NCBI GenBank assembly: GCA_938005315.1
Contig: CALLOB010000100.1
Location: 1 to 41,527 of the forward strand
DNA: 41,527 nt
From: an uncultured Phycisphaerae bacterium
GTDB taxonomy: Bacteria; Planctomycetota; Phycisphaerae; UBA1845; PWPN01
Direction of reading: 5' to 3'
Below the pieces are notes generated by a model. That model worked only from the letters and a program-made list of their open reading frames with translations, did no database searches and had not been told where the DNA came from. This document shows, piece by piece, positions 35,595 through 41,527 of the stretch (within the stretch, counting starts at the first letter, position 1; each line of letters opens with the position of its first letter). The position numbers and the translations under genes were made by a program.

Positions 35595-36311
35595 TCACGC
35601 GCCCGGCTTGCGGGCCGATTCGATCTCCGCGCCGATCGGCCGGCGGTCGTAGGGGCGTTGGCCCACCGGCACCGTATAGCCGCTTCGCTTTCTCAGGATC
35701 GCCCCTACCGGGCAGACGTCCATCGCCCGATCGCCGGCCGTGGCGTCGGTGTCCGCCAGCCGGGCCTCGGCGTTGACCGCCACCCGCTTGTGCGGCCCGC
35801 GGCCCACGAATCCGAAGACGTTCTTTCCGTCCAGCTCGCGGGAAGCCCGCACGCACCGTCCGCAGAGGATGCAGCGGTTGCGGTCGATCAGGATGTCGGG
35901 ATGCGAGGCGTCCACGTCCCGGGCTGGGAACTGGTACGGGAATCGCGGGGCGGTGATGCCCAGCCGGTAGGCCAGGGCCTGCAGCTCGCAGTGCCCGCTC
36001 TTCTCGCAGAACATGCAGAAGTGGTTGCCCTCGACGAAGAGCATCTCGATGATCTGCCGCCGCAGATCCGTCACGCGCTCGGAGGCGTTCTCGACCACCA
36101 TGCCCTCGGCCACCGGCTGGGTGCAGGCCGACTGGGGCCGGCCGTTGACGAAGACGGTGCAGACCCGGCAGCTGCCGTGCGGAGTGAGGTCCGGGTGGGC
36201 GCAGAGCCTCGGGATGTACACGCCTGCGGCCTCGGCGGCCTTGAGGATCGTCTGTCCCGGTTGAGCCTGGATCTCCACGCCGTCGATGGTCAACGTCACC
36301 GTGCTGCTCAT
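35595..36311 (-). CDS. hoxU: Hydrogenase diaphorase subunit HoxU
   Basis: HoxU is the NuoG-N-terminal-like iron-sulfur subunit linking HoxF to HoxY. The 238-residue product has a ferredoxin-type [2Fe-2S] site (Cys37, Cys48, Cys51, Cys63), a His-Cys3 [4Fe-4S] site (His97, Cys99, Cys102, Cys108) and a further [4Fe-4S] site (Cys147, Cys150, Cys153, Cys200). Length matches HoxU (about 235). ATG at 36311 is chosen because the ferredoxin domain starts here; the frame is open upstream only because it overlaps hoxF coding sequence. It lies 37 bases after hoxF. Confidence 0.94.
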   Translation of the reverse strand: MSSTVTLTIDGVEIQAQPGQTILKAAEAAGVYIPRLCAHPDLTPHGSCRVCTVFVNGRPQSACTQPVAEGMVVENASERVTDLRRQIIEMLFVEGNHFCMFCEKSGHCELQALAYRLGITAPRFPYQFPARDVDASHPDILIDRNRCILCGRCVRASRELDGKNVFGFVGRGPHKRVAVNAEARLADTDATAGDRAMDVCPVGAILRKRSGYTVPVGQRPYDRRPIGAEIESARKPGA

Positions 36312-36348
36312 GATCGTCTCATCTCCCGGCCGCGCCCGGCCGCCGCGG

Positions 36349-38166
36349 TCACTGCGCGAATACCGCCGACTTGCGCCCGGTGATCCGCTCGGCCTCGCCC
36401 AGGGCGGCACGGATGTCGAAAGTCGGCTGCAACCCGTCGGGGTTCTCCCTGACCCGGGTCTCGTACAGCGACCGGAAGTTCTTGAGGCTGCTGAGGACCG
36501 GGTTGGGCGAAGTCTGCCCGAGGCCGCACCGGCTGGCCGCCTTGACCGCCGTGCCCAAGCTCTGCAGGTTCTCCAGGTCGGCCGGTTCACCGCGCCCCTG
36601 GATGATCTTGCGAAGCTGTCCCCGCAGCAGCACGTTGCCTACCCGGCAGGGCGTGCAGTAGCCGCAGCTCTCGTCGATGAAGAACTCCATGAAGGCGTCC
36701 ACGACCTCCAGCAGGTCGCGGCCCGGACCGAAGACCATGATCGAGCCGCCAGTGGCCAGATCGTCGTAACAGATCGTGCGCTGGAACTCGGGCGGGCCGA
36801 CCATCTGGCCGCTGGGACCGCCGACCTGCACGGCCTGGGCCTCCTGTCCCCCCACCATCTGGAGAACCTCGGCGAGTTTCACGCCGAAGGGCACTTCGTA
36901 GACGCCGGGCCGGCGGCAGTCGCCCGAGACGCTCAGCACCTTGGTGCCGGGGCTGCCCTTGGAGCCCAGCTGGGCGAACCATCCCGGGCCCTGATCCAGG
37001 ATCCGGGCCACGCAGCAGTACGTCTCGACGTTGTTGACCGTCGTCGGGCAGCCCAGCAGCCCCTTCTGGGCCGGGAACGGCGGACGATTCTTGGGATCGC
37101 CGCGCAGTCCCTCGCAGGAGCTCAGCAGCGAGGTTTCCTCGCCGCAGACGTAAGCCCCGGCGCCCATCTGGATGCGGATGTCGAAGCTGAAGCGCTCGCG
37201 GCCGCCGAGATCCCGCCCCAGCAGGCCGTGCTTGCGGCGCCGCTCCAGCACGTCCTCCAGGTAGGCCCGCAGATAAGCGTACTCGGCCCGCAGATAGAGG
37301 ATGCCCGTGTCGCTGCCGATGGCATAGCCGGCGATGGTCATGCCTTCGAACACCAGATCGGGGCACTCGGTGAGGATGACGCGGTCCTTGAACGTGCCGG
37401 GCTCGCCCTCGTCGGCGTTGCAGACCACGTACTTGCGCGGCCCCTCGGCGGCCCGCGCGAAATCCCATTTCATGCCGGTGGGAAAGCCCGCCCCGCCCCG
37501 CCCGCGCAGTCGTGCGGTCTTGACGTCCCGGATCACCTCCTGGGGCGACATGGCCAGGGCCTTGCGCAGGGCCGCACCAGTCTCCAGCGGCGCGAAAACC
37601 ACCGGTCCGGCAAGGCGGAGGTTGTTGACGACCATCGACTGGACCAGCGGATGGGCATTTTGACCATCGCCGATGCGCTGGACGAGCTTGTCCGGAGGCG
37701 TGCCGGCCTTAAGCTTGCGGGCGATCTCCCAGGCGGCGTCGCTGGACAGCTCGGTCACCGGCACGTCGTTGATCAGCGCCGCCGGCGCCTGGTCGCTCAT
37801 GCCGATGCAGGCCGTGCGCTCCAGGGTGATCAGCCCGTCGGGGGTGGTCTGACCGAAGCCGATGCCCAGGGCATCGGAAAAGGCCTTGGCCACACGCTCG
37901 CCGCCGCGCATGCGGTCGATGATGTCATCGCAGACGCGGATGATCACCCGCCCCTTGGGACGGGTGGAAAGAAACGCGTAGAACGACACCACGCTCTCGA
38001 CTTCGACCCGGTGCGTCGAGACGGCCGCGGCGATCAGGTCCATCGCCCGGCTTGAGACGCAGCCGTAGCGGGCCTGGACCTGACGGACGATGTCCATCAT
38101 CCGCGTGCGGTCGTTGCCGCACGCGGCGCATATCTGCCGGATGCCTTCAGCCAGATCGTCGCCCAT
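36349..38166 (-). CDS. hoxF: NAD-reducing hydrogenase diaphorase subunit HoxF with N-terminal HoxE/NuoE-like domain
   Basis: HoxF binds NAD(H) and FMN and starts the electron path to the hydrogenase. The 605-residue product is a NuoE-like domain (1-140) fused to a NuoF-like domain: FMN/NAD site RGRGGAGFPTG (221-231), NADEGEPGTFKDR (250-262), GAYVCGEETSLL, and the [4Fe-4S] ligands Cys501, Cys504, Cys507 and Cys547. This size and fusion match the Cupriavidus-type HoxF. In the NuoE-like part only one Cys of each expected pair remains (Cys79 with Asp84; Cys120 with Ser124 in CIGMSDQ), so its [2Fe-2S] site looks degraded. ATG 38166 has GAGGA five bases upstream. First gene of the operon. Confidence 0.95.
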   Translation of the reverse strand: MGDDLAEGIRQICAACGNDRTRMMDIVRQVQARYGCVSSRAMDLIAAAVSTHRVEVESVVSFYAFLSTRPKGRVIIRVCDDIIDRMRGGERVAKAFSDALGIGFGQTTPDGLITLERTACIGMSDQAPAALINDVPVTELSSDAAWEIARKLKAGTPPDKLVQRIGDGQNAHPLVQSMVVNNLRLAGPVVFAPLETGAALRKALAMSPQEVIRDVKTARLRGRGGAGFPTGMKWDFARAAEGPRKYVVCNADEGEPGTFKDRVILTECPDLVFEGMTIAGYAIGSDTGILYLRAEYAYLRAYLEDVLERRRKHGLLGRDLGGRERFSFDIRIQMGAGAYVCGEETSLLSSCEGLRGDPKNRPPFPAQKGLLGCPTTVNNVETYCCVARILDQGPGWFAQLGSKGSPGTKVLSVSGDCRRPGVYEVPFGVKLAEVLQMVGGQEAQAVQVGGPSGQMVGPPEFQRTICYDDLATGGSIMVFGPGRDLLEVVDAFMEFFIDESCGYCTPCRVGNVLLRGQLRKIIQGRGEPADLENLQSLGTAVKAASRCGLGQTSPNPVLSSLKNFRSLYETRVRENPDGLQPTFDIRAALGEAERITGRKSAVFAQ

Positions 38167-38371
38167 CGCTTTCCTCGCGTCTACATCAGCCCGGGCGAAT
38201 CGCCGGCGGGTGCCGTCGTGATCGCCAGTCGCCGGTTTGCCGCCCGCTGGCCGCCGCGCTGCCGGCATCTCGGCGTCGTCGGGCCGCCTGATTCCACCTT
38301 CGTCCGCTCCCGCTGCCGCCGCAATCGTCGACCGGGACCTCGCCGCTTCGTGAAAAAAAGCACGAACAGCC

Positions 38372-38399
38372 AGCATAGACCCTCCATCGGCTTTTTCAA
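38372..38399 (-). promoter_or_regulatory. Candidate hox operon promoter
   Basis: TTGAAA (38399-38394)-N16-TATGCT (38377-38372) on the minus strand, giving a leader of about 200 bases before hoxF. A small stem TTCGTG/CACGAA with an A-rich loop lies just downstream (about 38347-38366). The rest of the divergent 38167-38640 gap has only the yggU promoter. Confidence 0.5.
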
Positions 38400-38539
38400 G
38401 GCCCCGCACACACATCAAACCGGCGACCGTCTTGCCGCGTGCAGGATCACGTTCAGGTTCAGGAGCCCCGATGCCGGGTTCGGAGCTCCTGGAGTGCCCG
38501 TGCGGCGTCGCCCTCGCGCCCGGATCCGCGGCGCAGAGG

Positions 38540-38567
38540 TTGTTCGCGGAACAATGGTCGATAGACT
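38540..38567 (+). promoter_or_regulatory. yggU-family gene promoter with palindrome over the -35 box
   Basis: TTGTTC-N16-TAGACT on the plus strand. The -35 box is one arm of the perfect palindrome TTGTTC-GCG-GAACAA (38540-38554), an operator-like site that could compete with RNA polymerase. Confidence 0.48.
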
Positions 38568-38640
38568 GAGGAACCGCAGACTTTCGAATACACTGCGAAC
38601 CTCGGGCTGTCGGGAACAACCCGGAGCGACGGGACGGGTC

Positions 38641-38928
38641 ATGATCGAGTTGAGCGAACAGGCCGGCGGCGTGCGTCTGCCGGTCAAGGTCGTCCCCCGG
38701 GCTTCGCGCGATCGGGTCGTCGGGGAGCTGAAGGGGGCCCTCAAGGTGACCGTGGCGGCAGCACCCGAGGCCGGCGCGGCCAACCGTGCGGTCTGCCGCG
38801 TGGTCGCCGAGGCTCTGGACGTGCGGCCGCAACAGGTGCGTGTGGACTCCGGTCACGCCGCGCCCCGCAAAGTCCTGCGCATCGAGGGGCTTTCCGTTTC
38901 GGAGGTCCGCCGCCGGCTGGGGTTGTGA
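38641..38928 (+). CDS. YggU/DUF167-family protein
   Basis: A 95-residue protein of the widespread DUF167 (YggU) family, whose role is not settled. The pattern 'RLPVKVVPRASRDRVVG' then ALKVTVAAAPEAGAANRAV and the end 'VDSGHAAPRKVLRIEG' is the family core (v.V.PgAs.d.v ... l.v.v.ApPveGkAN). ATG at 38641; the ribosome site is weak. It is transcribed away from the hox genes and 210 bases ahead of the PSP1 gene. Confidence 0.88.
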   Translation: MIELSEQAGGVRLPVKVVPRASRDRVVGELKGALKVTVAAAPEAGAANRAVCRVVAEALDVRPQQVRVDSGHAAPRKVLRIEGLSVSEVRRRLGL

Positions 38929-38972
38929 TCGATCGGCCGACCGCGGGCCTGTCTTTGCGGCATCGGCGGCGT

Positions 38973-38978
38973 TATAGT
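38973..38978 (+). promoter_or_regulatory. Possible -10 box for the PSP1/RicT-like gene
   Basis: TATAGT on the plus strand about 160 bases upstream of the start, in the gap after the YggU gene. The -35 counterpart (TGTCTT, 17-base spacer) is weak. Confidence 0.3.
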
Positions 38979-39138
38979 GTGGTGTTGCGCCGTGGACCGG
39001 TGGATGCGGCGGTCATCGACCGCCTAAGCATCCCGGAGCGGCCGGTCGTCGGGGCCGCCCCTCGGCCCGGGTGTTGTTCCGGACGTGGAGCGGACGGCGA
39101 CTTCTCCGAATCCTCGACGCGCAGGCGGGCGACAGGTC

Positions 39139-40506
39139 ATGGGCGACATGAACGGGACTGATCGTCCTTCTCCCGAGGGGGCGTCCCCCGAGCGGCCGGA
39201 GCGTCCCCAACGGCCGCAGGTGGTGACCACCGCGGTTCGCTACGGCCGGATGAACCGCGTAGGCGAGTTCACCTGTCCGGCGAGCCTGCATATCCCCTGC
39301 GGCGCGACGGTGATCATCGCCACCGACCGGGGCATTGAGCTGGGCCGGCAGCTGCCGCTGACCTGCCCCGATTCCCCCCATTGCGTCAGCCGGGACCAGA
39401 TGCGGCGCTACGCCCGGGCCAGCGGTCCGGATGTCTACCTCTTCAACAACGGCCGGATCCTCAGGCTGGCCACCGAGGGCGACATGAGCGAGGCCCGCCA
39501 CCTCGAGAGCGGCGTGCCTGCGAAGATCCGGACCTGCCAGCAGATGGCCGACGAGCTCGGCCTGAAAATGAAGGTGGTCGATGCCGAGCACATTTTCGGC
39601 GGCGAGCGGATCATCTTCTACTTCCTGGCCGAGCAGCGCGTCGATTTCAGGGAGCTGGTGCGCCGCCTGGCGCGCGAGTTCCAGACCCGCATCGAGATGA
39701 AGCAGATCGGTTCGCGCGACGAAGCCCGGCTGCTGGCGGACTACGAGACCTGCGGCCGGGAGTGCTGCTGCAAGAATTTCCTCAAGACGCTCAAGCCGGT
39801 GACGATGCAGATGGCCAAGCTGCAGAAGGCCACGCTGGACCCGACGAAGGTCAGCGGCCGGTGCGGCCGGCTCAAGTGCTGTCTGCGCTACGAGCATGAC
39901 AGCTACGAGGAGCTGAGCAAGCGGCTGCCGAGAACCGGCCGGCGGGTGGCCACCGCGCGGGAGGTGGGCCGGGTTCTGGACCGCCAGGTGTTGACCCAGC
40001 TGGTTCGGATCCGCACCGATGACGGCAAGATCGTGACCATCGCCGCCGAGGACATCGTGGAAGTGGACGTTCCCGAGCCGCCGCCCCCCCAGCCGGGCGA
40101 GTCGTCCGACCGCCCCGGTGCGGGGGGACGTCGCGAGCGACCGCGAACCGGAGGCGACCGGCCCGGTTTCCGCCGCCGGGAAGAACCACCCGGCGGTCGC
40201 CCGTCCCGGCCGGACTCTCGAGCGGATGCGGCACGCCCGGGAGCCGAAAGACCTGCCGGGGACGAGCCCCCGCTGGAGGTTCCCCCGGAGCCCGAGGCGG
40301 TCGAGGATGAGGTTTCCGGCGCCGATGGACTGGTTGAAGCCGGTCCACGTGATGATCCGGCGGCGCCTGCGCCCGACGCCCCGGGAACCCTGTCCACTTC
40401 GCACCCCCCGCGACTCGGACGCCGCCGGGGTCGAAGGCGCCGCGGACGGCGTCCCGGGAATGGCGGGGGCGGTGGACGGGCGCCGGGCGGCGCCCCGCCG
40501 GGTTGA
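39139..40506 (+). CDS. PSP1-domain (RicT/YaaT-like) protein with long basic tail
   Basis: A 455-residue protein whose middle (about 28-265) is a PSP1/YaaT domain. Signature Cys are at 205, 209-211 (TCGRECCCKNFL) and 242, 247, 248 (SGRCGRLKCCLRYE), with 'MAKLQKATLDPTKVSGRCG' between. In Bacillus, RicT with RicA and RicF binds [4Fe-4S] clusters and helps RNase Y mature messages; elsewhere the role is less clear. The C-terminal 160 residues are Pro/Gly/Arg/Glu rich, ending in LGRRRGRRRRGRRPG, likely disordered and nucleic-acid binding. The start ATG 39139 is a choice; ATG 39148 and an upstream GTG at 39085 are also open. No RicA or RicF homologue is adjacent. Confidence 0.85.
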   Translation: MGDMNGTDRPSPEGASPERPERPQRPQVVTTAVRYGRMNRVGEFTCPASLHIPCGATVIIATDRGIELGRQLPLTCPDSPHCVSRDQMRRYARASGPDVYLFNNGRILRLATEGDMSEARHLESGVPAKIRTCQQMADELGLKMKVVDAEHIFGGERIIFYFLAEQRVDFRELVRRLAREFQTRIEMKQIGSRDEARLLADYETCGRECCCKNFLKTLKPVTMQMAKLQKATLDPTKVSGRCGRLKCCLRYEHDSYEELSKRLPRTGRRVATAREVGRVLDRQVLTQLVRIRTDDGKIVTIAAEDIVEVDVPEPPPPQPGESSDRPGAGGRRERPRTGGDRPGFRRREEPPGGRPSRPDSRADAARPGAERPAGDEPPLEVPPEPEAVEDEVSGADGLVEAGPRDDPAAPAPDAPGTLSTSHPPRLGRRRGRRRRGRRPGNGGGGGRAPGGAPPG

Positions 40507-40549
40507 CTCCGGCGTAGCGTCTCAGGGAAAAGAGTCGGGGGATGGGGAA

Positions 40550-40577
40550 CCCCGAGGTTGCGCTCGGCAACGCGGGG
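40550..40577 (+). terminator. Hairpin after the PSP1 gene (weak terminator candidate)
   Basis: CCCCG/CGGGG and GTTGC/GCAAC form a two-part stem with a small bulge around GCTCG, 43 bases after the PSP1 stop. No T tract follows. The remainder of 40507-40731 shows no gene. Confidence 0.3.
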
Positions 40578-40731
40578 AGAGTCCGACATGCGGAGCGCGG
40601 AATGGGAAGACCGTTCTCGCCTTCTGCTTCTGCTTCATTGTTGCAGAACGCGACCGGGGGTGGTAAATCCACGGCTCTGAATCCATTCCCGGGCCGTCGC
40701 GACGGAACGGACGGCCCTGCCCGGCGTGCGT

Positions 40732-41247
40732 ATGCCCAGACCGCAACCTGAGAAACCGATCGAGACCATCGTCCGGGAGGTCGGCCGCTATCCGCTGGCG
40801 GCCTTTGCGTTCGTCCAGGAGTGCATCGGGCTGGCCTCGGAGAGAGTCCACGGCCCGGTGAGCCCGCCGGAGGAAGCCGTCGGCAGGTGGATGAACCAGC
40901 ACGACGTCGACCTGGCCGAGCTGGCGGACCGGTGGGAGCGGGGCGAACTGCCGCCGGACATCGCCGAGGCCCTGCGGAAGGTCGGCGGCCCGGCGAAGAT
41001 GAACCGTCACGTCACCGGTCAGCAGCTCTGCCTGGCGATCCGCGACATCGCCCGGGAGCGCTGGGGCCTGATGGCCCGGGCGGTCCTGGCCCGCTGGGGG
41101 ATCGAGCGCACCGAGGACATCGGCACCATCGTCTTCGCCCTGGTGGACAACGGCTGGCTGCAGAAGCAGCCCACCGACAGCATCAGCGACTTCGACCACG
41201 TCTTCTCATTCCACGAGGCTTTCGGACCCAGCCCCCGGCTGACATGA
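40732..41247 (+). CDS. Minf_1886-type conserved protein of unknown function
   Basis: A 171-residue cytoplasmic protein resembling the Minf_1886 family seen in Planctomycetes and Verrucomicrobia. Features: 'IETIVREVGRYPLAAFAFVQ' at the N-terminus, then a central 'HVTGQQLCLAIRDIARERWG' with LMARAVLARWGIERTEDIG, and the C-terminal 'VFALVDNGWLQKQPTDSISD' with FDHVFSFHEAF. No catalytic motif, signal peptide or membrane segment. ATG at 40732 is preferred to GTG at 40726 two codons earlier. The family function is unknown and the neighbours do not suggest one. Confidence 0.8.
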   Translation: MPRPQPEKPIETIVREVGRYPLAAFAFVQECIGLASERVHGPVSPPEEAVGRWMNQHDVDLAELADRWERGELPPDIAEALRKVGGPAKMNRHVTGQQLCLAIRDIARERWGLMARAVLARWGIERTEDIGTIVFALVDNGWLQKQPTDSISDFDHVFSFHEAFGPSPRLT

Positions 41248-41281
41248 CCGGTCGCGCGCCGGTTGCGGGCCGATAATCCGC

Positions 41282-41318
41282 GCCGGCGGCGTCGGCGGCG
41301 CGTGCCCGACGCGCCGGC
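41282..41318 (+). terminator. Strong GC hairpin after the last gene
   Basis: GCCGGC-G-GCGTCGG pairs with CCGACGC-GCCGGC (13 pairs, one bulged G, 10-base loop), 35 bases after the stop of the Minf_1886-type gene. It lacks a T tract, so termination is only likely. In 41319-41527 I see nothing that can be called. Confidence 0.4.
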
Positions 41319-41527
41319 AAACACGTCCGCTTCCCGCCAGCCGCGCCGCTCCGCAGCCGCCGGTCGCGCCTCGCGCGAGCCCGCCGGCCGACTTCGATTC
41401 CGCGATGAGGCTCCGCCTGCCCGATAACCGTCTGCGCGGACGGGGCAGATGGTCCCCAAGTGCATTTTCCAGCGTCAAATTACGCGTCCGGTCGCGTGCG
41501 GCTACCGATATCCTGACTGACCGAAAG

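Noticed and set aside
38229..38244. Plus-strand GG-N10-GC resembling sigma-54 near 38240
   Set aside because: Only the dinucleotides match; the flanking consensus is absent and such matches are frequent in GC-rich DNA.
38167..38388. Longer HoxF start (an in-frame ATG near 38373)
   Set aside because: It would overlap the predicted promoter and add residues with no family resemblance; ATG 38166 has a good ribosome site and gives the normal HoxF length.

Overview
This 41.5 kb window is GC-rich and looks like a chromosomal piece of a flagellated, diderm bacterium. I infer the phylum Planctomycetota, possibly Phycisphaerae-like. The reasons are a tRNA-Ile/tRNA-Ala/23S cluster with no adjacent 16S or 5S, a very large secreted protein with thrombospondin-3, beta-helix and dockerin-like modules, and flagellar P- and L-ring genes beside a peptidoglycan gene (murD). 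This placement is inferred from gene content and was not tested by phylogeny. No transposase, integrase, phage gene or CRISPR array was seen.

Region 1 (1-7.5 kb, minus strand) is a flagellar rod/ring/hook-junction operon read in the order small ORF-flgF-flgG-flgA-flgH-flgI-flgJ-flgN-flgK. flgK runs off the left edge. A near-consensus sigma-54 promoter (7288-7302) and an upstream inverted repeat precede it.

Region 2 (7.5-14.4 kb, minus) carries murD, a 1169-residue MscK/MscM-type mechanosensitive channel, an unknown 197-residue protein and tyrS.

Region 3 (14.5-18.85 kb, minus) is the ribosomal RNA region. Tandem sigma-70-type promoters lie upstream of tRNA-Ile(GAT) and tRNA-Ala(TGC). A second TTGACA-N16-TAAACT promoter with A-tracts and a boxA-like element lies between tRNA-Ala and the 23S gene. 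A strong intrinsic terminator follows the 23S. The 16S and 5S must lie elsewhere.

Region 4 (18.8-21.6 kb) holds a class I glutamine amidotransferase and a TauE/SafE permease (both minus), then rpsD (plus) behind a good promoter and a structured leader.

Region 5 (21.8-30.8 kb, plus) is one gene for a secreted protein of about 2950 residues. It runs from a subtilisin-like protease through a KP-43-type beta domain, fibronectin-like and propeller-like segments, thrombospondin-3 calcium repeats and two right-handed beta-helices to tandem dockerin/EF-hand repeats.

Region 6 (31.1-38.4 kb, minus) is a group 3d-type bidirectional NAD-linked [NiFe] hydrogenase operon. Its order is hoxF (with fused HoxE-like domain), hoxU, hoxY, hoxH, maturation protease, stand-alone CheY-like receiver, then glucuronate isomerase uxaC. 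Together it would couple H2 oxidation or evolution to NAD(H), probably for redox balance during sugar or uronate catabolism.

Region 7 (38.6-41.5 kb, plus) has a YggU/DUF167 protein, a PSP1/RicT-like protein with a long basic tail, and a Minf_1886-type conserved protein.

Several proposed promoters share a TTGnnn-N16-TAnnCT layout, which may reflect the housekeeping sigma factor preference here.
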